A stretch of 64,000 nucleotides of DNA from an uncultured Enhydrobacter sp. (GTDB taxonomy: Bacteria > Pseudomonadota > Gammaproteobacteria > Pseudomonadales > Moraxellaceae), in the NCBI GenBank assembly GCA_946222995.1, contig CAMIOS010000011.1:6594-70593 (forward strand). Reading direction: 5' to 3'. The first letter of the stretch is position 1, and the number at the start of each line of letters is the position of its first letter. A program made the position numbers and the translations under genes. This document shows, piece after piece, positions 36,552 to 44,662 of the stretch. A model generated the notes under the pieces. It worked only from the letters and a program-made list of their open reading frames with translations. It was not told the origin of the DNA and did no database searches.

Positions 36552-38678
36552 ATGAATACGGTTTCAACAGTACCGTCCGCAGGTCAGCCTCGCAACAAGC
36601 TGGATAATAAGCTGGTGTGGGCGGTGATTGCGGTAGTCGGTGCGATTGCATTTGGTACGCTGGCATTGCATCGTGGTGAGTCGATTAATGCGGTTTGGCT
36701 TGTGATAGCAGCGTTTTGTACCTATAGCATTGCGTATCGCTTTTATAGTTTGTTTTTGGCTCGCAAGGTGTTTGGACTTGATCCTCGCCGTGTCACGCCT
36801 GCCCATCGGCTCAAAGATGGTTTGGACTATGTGCCGACCAATAAATATGTGCTATTTGGGCATCATTTTGCCGCGATTGCCGGAGCCGGGCCGTTGGTAG
36901 GCCCGATTTTGGCAGCCCAAATGGGCTATTTACCCGGTACACTGTGGTTGCTCATCGGTGTGGTGTTCGCGGGGGCGGTGCAGGATTTTGTGGTGCTGTT
37001 TTTGTCCACTCGCCGTGATGGTAAGTCGCTCGGTGAAATGGCAAAAATGGAGCTTGGTACCTTTGCGGGTACGATTGTGATGCTCGGTGCGTTGGGCGTG
37101 ATGGTGATTATCTTGGCGGTGCTTGCCTTGGTGGTGGTCAAAGCCTTGACCAACAGTCCGTGGGGCTTTTTTACCATTGCTATGACCGTGCCGATTGCGT
37201 TATTGATGGGCGTGTATATGCGGTTTTTACGCCCTGGCAAAATCGCTGAGGTGTCTATTATCGGCTTTATTTTGATGATGCTTGCCATTGTGTTTGGCGG
37301 GCAAGTCGCCGAAAACCCAAGCCTTGCCCCATTATTTACTTTGACAGGTACGCAGCTGACTTGGGTGTTGATGATTTATGGCGTGGTGGCATCGGTGCTA
37401 CCTGTATGGCTACTGCTTGCCCCTCGGGATTATTTATCGACCTTTTTAAAAATTGGGGTGATTGTTGGCTTAGCGATTGCGATTATCTTTACCTTGCCCA
37501 ATCTGCAAATGCCGGCGATTACCAAGTTCACCGATGGTACAGGCCCTGTGTTTAAAGGCGCATTGTATCCGTTTTTATTTATTACCATTGCTTGTGGGGC
37601 AATTTCGGGCTTTCATGCATTAGTAGCTAGTGGTACCTCGCCCAAGCTGGTCGATAATGAAACGGACATTCGTATGATTGGCTATGGCTCGATGCTGATG
37701 GAATCAGGTGTGGGGATTATGGCGTTGATTTGCGCCACGATTTTAGACCCAGGGGTGTATTTTGCCATCAATTCGCCTGCCGCTTTGCTCGGTGCTAGCC
37801 CAGAAACAGCGGTTGCTGCGATTCAAAAATTGGGTGTTGCCACGGCAGTGACTCCCGATATACTCACCACCCTTGCCAAAGAAGTCGGCGAAAGCTCGAT
37901 TTTATCACGTACCGGCGGGGCACCGACCTTTGCGATTGGGATGGCGCATATCATGTCGTCTATTTTTAACAGCCGTGCCATGATGGGCTTTTGGTATCAT
38001 TTTGCGATTTTGTTTGAAGCCTTGTTTATTTTGACAGCGGTGGATGCGGGGACTCGCTCATGCCGTTTTATGGTGCAAGATATTATGGGGTTGGTCGTGC
38101 CTGCGGTAAAAGGCTCGCACAATATGGTGATTAACATGCTAGCGACCTTGATCGCTGTCGGTAGTTGGGGCTATTTTGTGTATCAAGGCGTGGTGGACCC
38201 ACTTGGCGGGATTAACTCGCTATGGCCGCTGTTTGGTGTGGGTAATCAGCTACTGGCGGCGATGGCATTGGTACTAGCCACCGTGGTGTTGATAAAAATG
38301 AAAAAACAGCAGTACATCTGGGTGACGGTGATTCCGACGCTGTTTTTGACTGTAACTTGCTTGATTGCGGGCTGGCAAAAGATTTTTGATAAAAATCCTG
38401 CCATCGGCTTTTTGGCTCAAGCCAATAAATACCAAGCCGCGATTGATAAAGGCGAACTGATAAAACCTGCCACTAGCCTTGATGCGATGCAAGGTATTAT
38501 CACCGCCAACCATATCAATGCGGTATTGTGTGCGTTTTTTATGATTGTGCTGGTGGTGATGATAGCGGCGGCGATTCGGGTGGGATTAAGGGCGTTAAAA
38601 ACCACCACACCCACTATCGTTGAGGGCGAAGCAGTGTATGCTGACCCTGTGCCATTATCTGCCAGTGCAGGGCATTAG
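36552..38678 (+). CDS. cstA: Carbon starvation protein CstA family transporter
   Basis: Large inner-membrane permease (about 708 residues, 16-18 helices) of the CstA/BtsT family, which imports pyruvate or peptides when carbon is short. Family text: RRVTPAHRLKDGLDYVPTNK, GHHFAAIAGAGPLVGPILAA, ARVQDFV-like GAVQDFVVLF, GAISGFHALVASGTSPK and TAVDAGTRSCRFM. The start is ATG 36552 because AAGGAA at 36539-36544 is 7 bases upstream; ATG 36546 would be too close. It is followed by a YbdD/YjiX gene, the usual partner of CstA-type transporters. Pyruvate or peptide specificity cannot be decided. Confidence 0.94.
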   Translation: MNTVSTVPSAGQPRNKLDNKLVWAVIAVVGAIAFGTLALHRGESINAVWLVIAAFCTYSIAYRFYSLFLARKVFGLDPRRVTPAHRLKDGLDYVPTNKYVLFGHHFAAIAGAGPLVGPILAAQMGYLPGTLWLLIGVVFAGAVQDFVVLFLSTRRDGKSLGEMAKMELGTFAGTIVMLGALGVMVIILAVLALVVVKALTNSPWGFFTIAMTVPIALLMGVYMRFLRPGKIAEVSIIGFILMMLAIVFGGQVAENPSLAPLFTLTGTQLTWVLMIYGVVASVLPVWLLLAPRDYLSTFLKIGVIVGLAIAIIFTLPNLQMPAITKFTDGTGPVFKGALYPFLFITIACGAISGFHALVASGTSPKLVDNETDIRMIGYGSMLMESGVGIMALICATILDPGVYFAINSPAALLGASPETAVAAIQKLGVATAVTPDILTTLAKEVGESSILSRTGGAPTFAIGMAHIMSSIFNSRAMMGFWYHFAILFEALFILTAVDAGTRSCRFMVQDIMGLVVPAVKGSHNMVINMLATLIAVGSWGYFVYQGVVDPLGGINSLWPLFGVGNQLLAAMALVLATVVLIKMKKQQYIWVTVIPTLFLTVTCLIAGWQKIFDKNPAIGFLAQANKYQAAIDKGELIKPATSLDAMQGIITANHINAVLCAFFMIVLVVMIAAAIRVGLRALKTTTPTIVEGEAVYADPVPLSASAGH

Positions 38679-38702
38679 GATTTTTCAAAAATAAAATGTG
38701 CT

Positions 38703-38734
38703 GGTAGGTTGGGTAGAGCATAGCGATACCCAAC
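38703..38734. repeat. REP-like palindrome between cstA and ybdD
   Basis: GGTAGGTTGGGTAGAGC... reading into ...GCGATACCCAAC. GTTGGGTA (38708-38715) pairs with TACCCAAC (38727-38734), and the loop is GAGCATAGCGA. The wording (GTAGGTTGGGT, AGCATAGCGA, ACCCAAC) resembles a short palindrome scattered between genes in many proteobacteria. Only one copy is seen in this window. Confidence 0.65.
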
Positions 38735-38763
38735 TTGTTCAAATTTTGAAAAAGGAAACGCTC

Positions 38764-39066
38764 ATGAAAAACGAGTTGCTCAATAATGGTAAAACCTTGG
38801 CAATAAACCTTGCCAAAGCCACGCTCATGGCACAAAAAGAGAAGGTGTTTAACCCCAAAAATATCAAGCGAATGCTGACCTTATTAAAACGCTTACAGCA
38901 AAGTTTTCGCTTGATGGTGGGGATTCCTGATTATCCGACCTACCTTGAGCATATGAAAACGCACCATCCCGACCTTGAGCCGATGGATGAAAAGACCTTT
39001 TTTCGCTATTGTATCGAGGCTCGGTATCCCAGTAATGGCGGGAAAATGAACCGTTGCCCGTGCTAG
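38764..39066 (+). CDS. YbdD/YjiX family protein (DUF466)
   Basis: 100 residues. The C-terminal 65 match the small DUF466 family that partners CstA/BtsT transporters: SFRLMVGIPDYPTYLEHMKT, HHPDLEPMDEKTFFRYCIEARY and a cysteine-bearing end (GGKMNRCPC). The usual family length is about 65; the excess is an N-terminal helical stretch (GKTLAINLAKATLMAQK). The start is ATG 38764 after AAAAAGGAAA. It is separated from cstA by a gap of 85 bases that holds the REP-like palindrome. Its role in transport is not settled in the literature I know. Confidence 0.88.
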   Translation: MKNELLNNGKTLAINLAKATLMAQKEKVFNPKNIKRMLTLLKRLQQSFRLMVGIPDYPTYLEHMKTHHPDLEPMDEKTFFRYCIEARYPSNGGKMNRCPC

Positions 39067-39097
39067 TTCTGTGTCAAAATAGCCAGTGCCATAAGCC

Positions 39098-39133
39098 AAT
39101 TTTATGTTCAATTTTATGTTCAATTTTATGTTC
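39098..39133. repeat. Tandem repeat, three 12-bp units
   Basis: AATTTTATGTTC occurs three times in a row (39098, 39110, 39122), followed by a partial fourth unit. It lies between two convergent genes and ends at the stop codon of the antiporter gene. Confidence 0.85.
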
Positions 39134-40964
39134 AATTTTTAGGGGTGGATTTTGAGCTTAACCCCTCTTTTTTCGCCTCTGTCATATCGCTATCAAATAG
39201 GCTTTCTAATTCAACGATCGATGACTGTGCTGATTCGATCATTTTGGCTTCATCTTGATAAATCGCTTGCTGACGCTCAATCAAAATATCATCATAATCT
39301 CGGAACATTTTCACACTTTTGCGCGACTGTTCAGGCGTCAAGCCGAGTATCTCAAGTGACTCTCGGGCTATATCCAACGCTGTCAAATAGGTTTCTCGCC
39401 AGATATATTTTACCCCCACTTCCCTAAGCCGATAATAATGTTGACGGTCAACTGCGCGTGCCAAAATTGTCAAATTAGGGTAATGCGCTACCAGATATTC
39501 TGCCGTTGCGGTCGAGAAATCAGGGTCACCAATGGCTAATATAAATAACTTGGTCTTTGAAACGCCTGCCGCTCGCAATAGCTCAGGATTACGAGGGTCG
39601 CCATAATACACTTGATTACCAAATTTTCGCACAAAATCCACACGCCGAGCGGATTTTTCAATGGCGGTAAATTCGATATTGTGCATCCGCAACAGCCGTC
39701 CAACAATTTGCCCTATCCGTCCAAAGCCTGCAATAATGACAGGATGCTGTTCTTCAGGGATAGTATCGTATTCTCGCTTGGGTTCGGCTTTGGCAAAAAT
39801 CGGCTCACCAATTTTTTCAAGCAACAAAAATGCCAGAGGGGTCAACGCCATTGACACGGTGACAATCAGATTAAGAAGATTTTGCTGTGACGTGGTTAAT
39901 AAATGTTGCGCCGATGCCACCGTAAATAGCACAAATGCAAACTCCCCACCTTGTGACAGTGTTACACCCAGACGCACACTCGTCGGCGTTTGATTACCCA
40001 TCACACGCGCCACCACACTTAACGAAATAAACTTAAGGAACATCAATAATATGGCAGTACCAAAAATTAACAGCGGTTTTGCTAGAATAAGCTTAATATC
40101 GGTTAGCATTCCCACCGACATAAAAAATAAGCCAAGCAATAAGCCTTTAAATGGCTCGATACTCGCTTCAAGCTCATGACGGTAGGCAGAATCTGCCAGT
40201 AACACCCCTGTCAAGAAAGTCCCCAATGCCATCGATAACCCAATATAATCCATCAATAGCGACACGCCCAACACAATAAACAAGGCAACGGCGGTCAAAA
40301 GCTCGGTAGCCTTGCTTAATGCCACAAACTTGAAAAAAGGACGCACAATGTAGCGACTGGCAAAAACCAACCCTGCAAATACGCTGATAATTTTGGCAAA
40401 ATATATCCAGTCATATTGTTGGTTTTGTACACCCGACAAAAACGGCAAAATTGCCAATAACGGAATCACTGCAATGTCTTGAAATAACAAAATCGTAAAG
40501 GCAAGCCGTCCATGTGAAGAGCTCAGTTGTTGTTTTTCGGTTAATAATTGCAGTACAAAGGCGGTCGAAGACAATGCAAGCCCAAAACCAATCACAAAAC
40601 TGTGCGAAGGGCGTATATGCAAAAAATACCATACCAGCCCCATGAGCAAACCGCCTGTAACCAATACCTGTAACCCACCCAAAATAAAAATCGCATGACG
40701 CAATGCCCAGAGCCGAGAAGGCTGTAATTCAAGCCCAATAATAAACAACAGCAGCACCACACCAAACTCAGAAAAGTGCATCAAATCTTTGGGGTCACCA
40801 GCAACCTTTAAAAAACTCGGACCGAGCAACAAACCTGTCAATAAATAACCCAATACCGTCGCAATGCCAAAACGTTTGGCAAGTGGCACCAATACCACCG
40901 CTGCCCCCAAAAAAATGGTGACTTCAAGCATCATATTTCCACCAGTCGCAGCAAGCAGTACCAT
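39132..40964 (-). CDS. CPA2-type monovalent cation:proton antiporter (KefB/KefC-like)
   Basis: 610 residues. About 12 hydrophobic helices form the antiporter domain (VLGYLLTGLLLGPSFLK, FSEFGVVLLLFIIGLELQP, GFGLALSSTAFVLQLL). A cytoplasmic RCK/TrkA-N domain follows from about residue 400 (PVIIAGFGRIGQIVGRLLR, YYGDPRNPELLRAAGV). In KefB/KefC this domain binds glutathione adducts and gates potassium efflux during electrophile stress. An acidic C-terminal tail ends the protein. The start is ATG 40964 after AAGGAA; ATG 40934 is possible. No KefF/KefG partner is adjacent, so glutathione control is not certain. Confidence 0.9.
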   Translation of the reverse strand: MVLLAATGGNMMLEVTIFLGAAVVLVPLAKRFGIATVLGYLLTGLLLGPSFLKVAGDPKDLMHFSEFGVVLLLFIIGLELQPSRLWALRHAIFILGGLQVLVTGGLLMGLVWYFLHIRPSHSFVIGFGLALSSTAFVLQLLTEKQQLSSSHGRLAFTILLFQDIAVIPLLAILPFLSGVQNQQYDWIYFAKIISVFAGLVFASRYIVRPFFKFVALSKATELLTAVALFIVLGVSLLMDYIGLSMALGTFLTGVLLADSAYRHELEASIEPFKGLLLGLFFMSVGMLTDIKLILAKPLLIFGTAILLMFLKFISLSVVARVMGNQTPTSVRLGVTLSQGGEFAFVLFTVASAQHLLTTSQQNLLNLIVTVSMALTPLAFLLLEKIGEPIFAKAEPKREYDTIPEEQHPVIIAGFGRIGQIVGRLLRMHNIEFTAIEKSARRVDFVRKFGNQVYYGDPRNPELLRAAGVSKTKLFILAIGDPDFSTATAEYLVAHYPNLTILARAVDRQHYYRLREVGVKYIWRETYLTALDIARESLEILGLTPEQSRKSVKMFRDYDDILIERQQAIYQDEAKMIESAQSSIVELESLFDSDMTEAKKEGLSSKSTPKN

Positions 40965-41062
40965 GCAGGTTCCTTTTTTGTCGATATGTTATAGTTAAGA
41001 TTGGGTGAATTAAGCAAGTCAAAGCAACTAATAAGGTTAAATAAACTTGCTGATTAACCCAG

Positions 41063-41791
41063 TTAAATTTTGATAAAGACTTTCCAGATACCATTATCGG
41101 CTAACGGGTTTTTGTAGGCATCGTTACGTTTTTTGCGAGGGGTATTGCGACTGTCCACCAGCTTAAACTCGGGCAATGCCTCGATGATGAGCCCTGTGCG
41201 ATAAAAGCGCATTCGCTGCGGCTCGAGTAGTTCGCCCAATTTGCCATTGTTAATTTCGCGGCAAAACACATATGCGCGCAAATCAATAAATTCACGGTGA
41301 GCAACCAGCTTGCCTTTGGGATATTTGTCTAGCGCTTGTGTCATTGCTAGCACTTGTTCGGGTTTATACTCGCCGCATTTATCAAGCAATGCCCCAACCG
41401 AGCCAAAACTTTTGGACTCTTTGGCACGGGTCTTGGTTAGATGAAGTTTTTGCACATGATACACAAACTGCGGTATCTCAAGGCTAGCAGGTAAAGGCAG
41501 ATAATCGGGCGGCAAGCCTGCGGACGGATAAAAGCCCTTTGCCCGTTCAATCAAGCCTTGCCACTCATGCTCGTAGGCTTGCACTTCGGCAAGATTACCC
41601 ATATAAATCGGCATATCTTCGATTTGGCGTAGAATTGGGGGTGGAAAAAAATCGTGGCGAAACTGGGCAATATCCGCTTGCAAGGTAGAGAGCAAGGCTT
41701 TGACCTGTTTTTTGTTGGCTTTTTCATCAAGTGGCTGATTGTCGTCATCAAATAAACTGGGGGCGACAAATGGGGCAGAACGATTTGACAT
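41063..41791 (-). CDS. Uncharacterised protein (242 aa)
   Basis: No family recognised. Soluble, no signal peptide or membrane helix. Visible features: a polar N-terminus (SLFDDDNQPLDEKANKKQ), a helical middle (VKALLSTLQADIAQFRHDFF), a proline-rich link (PSAGLPPDYLPLPASLEIPQF) and a basic C-terminal part (PRKKRNDAYKNPLADNGIW). It starts at ATG 41791 and lies 105 bases after priA on the same strand, so it may be expressed with priA. Confidence 0.72.
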   Translation of the reverse strand: MSNRSAPFVAPSLFDDDNQPLDEKANKKQVKALLSTLQADIAQFRHDFFPPPILRQIEDMPIYMGNLAEVQAYEHEWQGLIERAKGFYPSAGLPPDYLPLPASLEIPQFVYHVQKLHLTKTRAKESKSFGSVGALLDKCGEYKPEQVLAMTQALDKYPKGKLVAHREFIDLRAYVFCREINNGKLGELLEPQRMRFYRTGLIIEALPEFKLVDSRNTPRKKRNDAYKNPLADNGIWKVFIKI

Positions 41792-41869
41792 ACGAACATC
41801 CCTTCAAATTTTTGCTGCGATGTCTGCATGGTAACACGAATAGCCTAAGTAAAAAAGTTAAAAAACAAC

Positions 41870-41898
41870 AAAAATAAAAAAATGTTATGGAAAAATTT
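41870..41898. repeat. Dispersed 29-bp repeat, copy 2
   Basis: Matches 29256-29284 at 27 of 29 positions (AAAAATAAAAA, ATGTTATGGAAAAA). It sits at the end of priA, overlapping its stop codon. Confidence 0.4.
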
Positions 41899-44152
41899 AC
41901 GCCCACCCAATCGGGTCAATATCTAAACTAATACGGGCGTATGCCTTTTTAATACTGTCTAACGCCACCACCGAGAGCCACCAACTATCCAATAGCTGAT
42001 GCAATATTTTTCTATCACGGCTTAACAATAACAACTGCGAATGAAAACGGCTATTTTTCTTTGCCATTGGGGCGTCAATCGGTCCTTGATACGCCAGTCC
42101 CATTTGGGTCAAGGTCGCTCGATTGGGTAATAACGCAATCGCATCTTTTAAAATTTGATTATTGTTAGCCAGCGACTTACTTTCTACCCGAATTAAACAA
42201 GCATGGGTAATCGGTGGCAAACCAAGTATCTGCCGCTCCGTTAATAACTGCTGGGCAAATGGCAAATAGCCCTGCCGAACCAGTTGTAATAATGCAGGAT
42301 TTTCAGGCTGTAATGTCTGTATCAGTACTTGCCCCGGTTTTTCGGCACGTCCAGCTCGCCCTGCCACTTGCATAATAAGCTGCGCGGTATGTTCAGGCGA
42401 GCGAAAGTCAGGCGATAAAAACCCCCTGTCCGCATTAGGCATAGCAACGAGTGTGACATTGGGAAAGTGGTGACCCTTTGCCACCATTTGTGTACCAACC
42501 AAAATCGCTTTGGGATTGACTTCAATTTGGCGATACAGGTTATCCCAACTGTTTTTACGACGGGTGGTGTCACGATCAATCTGCAAAATAGGCACATCGG
42601 GAAAAATTTCAGCTAAGCCTTCGACCAGCCGAGCTGTGCCCATTCCCACTGGGTCAAGGTTGCTACTGCCACAACTAGGGCAAGTTGTGGGAAGAGGATT
42701 TTGCCAGTCGCAATGGTGGCATTTTAACTGGGTAAACGGCGTAAGATGCACCGTTAAATGGGCATCACAGCGAGGACAGTCCGCTTGCCACCCACAGCTA
42801 TCGCACAGCAAAATCGGGGCATAGCCACGCCGGTTAAGAAATACCAAAACTTGCTCACCGTTGTCCAAGGTTTGTCGCATGGCATTGAGTAAATTTTGAG
42901 CCATGCCATGCTGCCATTTTTGTTGGCGAGCATCGATAAGCTGTAAACGCGCCTCACTGGCATTACCTGCTCTTTGGGTAAGGGAAAGCTCAATCAGCTT
43001 TTGTTGGCGGACAAGTTGTAGGCTCTCAAGTGAAGGCGTGGCTGTACCAAGCACCACAGGAATCTTTGCCATAAACCCCCGATACAATGCCACATCGGTG
43101 GCATTATAGCGAAGCGTATCTTGCTGTTTATAGGATTGGTCATGGGACTCATCCACCACAATCAGTCCTAGATTGGCAAACGGATACAGCACACTTGAGC
43201 GTGTACCGATAATAATCTGTGCTTGCCCTGTGCGACACGCTTGCCAGCCATTGAGCCGTACGGCATCCGTTAGCCCCGAATGCAGCATCAATACATGAGT
43301 AGAAAAACGCTCGCTAAAGCGTCTTTCGGTCTGTGGGGTCAAGCCGATTTCTGGCACCAGCACCAAGACCTGTTTGCCTTGGGCAAGGACAGTGTGCATG
43401 GCTTGCAGATACACTTCGGTTTTGCCTGAGCCTGTCACACCATTGAGCAAAAACCCTTGATAATTGCCACTTTCAATGGCTTGATGCATCGCTGTAACCG
43501 CATCTGATTGCTCGGCATTGAGGGTCAACGGCGTCTGTTTAAGTGTAACGGGTGGCAAAGGTTCAATCATTGGTAACGCCGTAAACGATTCAACCAAACC
43601 TTTTTCGGCAAATTTTTGTAAAAACGTTTTTTCTACCCCTTGCGAAAGTAGCTGCGATTCTAAAATTTCTGGTTTATTCTTAAACGAATGATACTGATTA
43701 TTAAGTTCAATTAAGGAAAATTGCTGCCGTTGTTTTTTAGCAGTACTCGAAAAGTCTTGCTCAGTTGCTTGTCGCAATACGCGCCAATAGGTCTGTGGCT
43801 CGATGATCGCATTACCTTGGCGAATTAAGGTCGGTAACATCACCGCAAAAACATCACCTAACGGATAATGATAATAATTGGCAAGCCAATACGCTAAACC
43901 CATCAAGCCCTCATCAACAATTGCCTCATTATCCAATGCTGCAATGATAGGCTTGATTTTTTGAATATCAAAATCGGTATGTGGGTTATGGCTGACCACA
44001 ACACCGACAAGTTTGCGATTGCCAAAAGGCACTAACACACGGCTACCGATTTTGGGCAGACGTTCGCTATGGTCTATCTCGTTGGTGATATCTGGAACAA
44101 GATAATCAAAAACTCGATATAATGGGACGGGTAGGGCGACTTGAATAAGCAT
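41897..44152 (-). CDS. priA: Primosomal protein N' (replication restart helicase)
   Basis: Superfamily 2 DNA helicase that recognises stalled forks and starts PriA-dependent loading of DnaB. Order: an N-terminal DNA-binding domain (RVLVPFGNRKLVGVVV), Walker A (NGVTGSGKTEVYLQAM), motif II DESH (LIVVDESHDQSYKQQD), then a zinc domain with paired cysteines (CDSCGWQADCPRCDAH, CHHCDW, CPSCGSSN). Helicase motifs V/VI are GTQMVAKGHHFPNVTLV and QVAGRAGRAEKPG. 751 residues, a normal length. It starts at ATG 44152, 13 bases after ridA. Confidence 0.96.
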   Translation of the reverse strand: MLIQVALPVPLYRVFDYLVPDITNEIDHSERLPKIGSRVLVPFGNRKLVGVVVSHNPHTDFDIQKIKPIIAALDNEAIVDEGLMGLAYWLANYYHYPLGDVFAVMLPTLIRQGNAIIEPQTYWRVLRQATEQDFSSTAKKQRQQFSLIELNNQYHSFKNKPEILESQLLSQGVEKTFLQKFAEKGLVESFTALPMIEPLPPVTLKQTPLTLNAEQSDAVTAMHQAIESGNYQGFLLNGVTGSGKTEVYLQAMHTVLAQGKQVLVLVPEIGLTPQTERRFSERFSTHVLMLHSGLTDAVRLNGWQACRTGQAQIIIGTRSSVLYPFANLGLIVVDESHDQSYKQQDTLRYNATDVALYRGFMAKIPVVLGTATPSLESLQLVRQQKLIELSLTQRAGNASEARLQLIDARQQKWQHGMAQNLLNAMRQTLDNGEQVLVFLNRRGYAPILLCDSCGWQADCPRCDAHLTVHLTPFTQLKCHHCDWQNPLPTTCPSCGSSNLDPVGMGTARLVEGLAEIFPDVPILQIDRDTTRRKNSWDNLYRQIEVNPKAILVGTQMVAKGHHFPNVTLVAMPNADRGFLSPDFRSPEHTAQLIMQVAGRAGRAEKPGQVLIQTLQPENPALLQLVRQGYLPFAQQLLTERQILGLPPITHACLIRVESKSLANNNQILKDAIALLPNRATLTQMGLAYQGPIDAPMAKKNSRFHSQLLLLSRDRKILHQLLDSWWLSVVALDSIKKAYARISLDIDPIGWA

Positions 44153-44165
44153 TTAAGATAAACAG

Positions 44166-44546
44166 TTAATCTAGATGTAAAATCGCCTCAATTTCTACCA
44201 CCGCACCTTTGGGTAATGCTGCCACTTGTACTGCTGCACGCGCAGGATAAGGGGCAGTTAAGCGTTTGACAAAAATGTTATTCAAGGCGTTAAAATTGGC
44301 TAAATCGGTTAATGAGACATTAAATTTTACCACATCAGCGAGGCTGCCACCGCTAGCCACGCAAATTGCCTCAAGATTATCCATGACTTGCTCAGCTTGG
44401 GCTGCAAAACCGTCTGCTAACACCATGGTTTTTGGATCAAAGCCGATTTGCCCAGAAATATACACAGTATTGCCAACTTTAACCGCTTGCGAGTAAGTGC
44501 CTACAGCGGCTGGCGCGTTATCGGTCTGAATGATTTCACGGCTCAT
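44166..44546 (-). CDS. ridA: RidA family reactive intermediate deaminase
   Basis: Small trimeric enzyme that hydrolyses 2-aminoacrylate and related imines made by PLP enzymes, protecting them from damage. Text typical of the YjgF/RidA group: IQTDNAPAAVGTYSQAVKVG, VYISGQIGFDP, QVMDNLEAICVASGGSLADV and the substrate arginine in APYPARAAVQVAALPKGA. 126 residues. The order rpoZ-spoT-ridA is common in gammaproteobacteria. Confidence 0.95.
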   Translation of the reverse strand: MSREIIQTDNAPAAVGTYSQAVKVGNTVYISGQIGFDPKTMVLADGFAAQAEQVMDNLEAICVASGGSLADVVKFNVSLTDLANFNALNNIFVKRLTAPYPARAAVQVAALPKGAVVEIEAILHLD

Positions 44547-44662
44547 AAAATTCTCCGAATGTTAGATAGTGATGCTCAATACTAAACTTAAATGTAATAA
44601 AAAAGAACAAAATTTTCGCAAAAACTTGAAAAGATAGACTTACCCTAACGATAAGGGGGTGT

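Noticed and set aside
39098..39133. CRISPR-like repeat array
   Set aside because: Units are 12 bases, directly adjacent with no spacers, and there are no cas genes.
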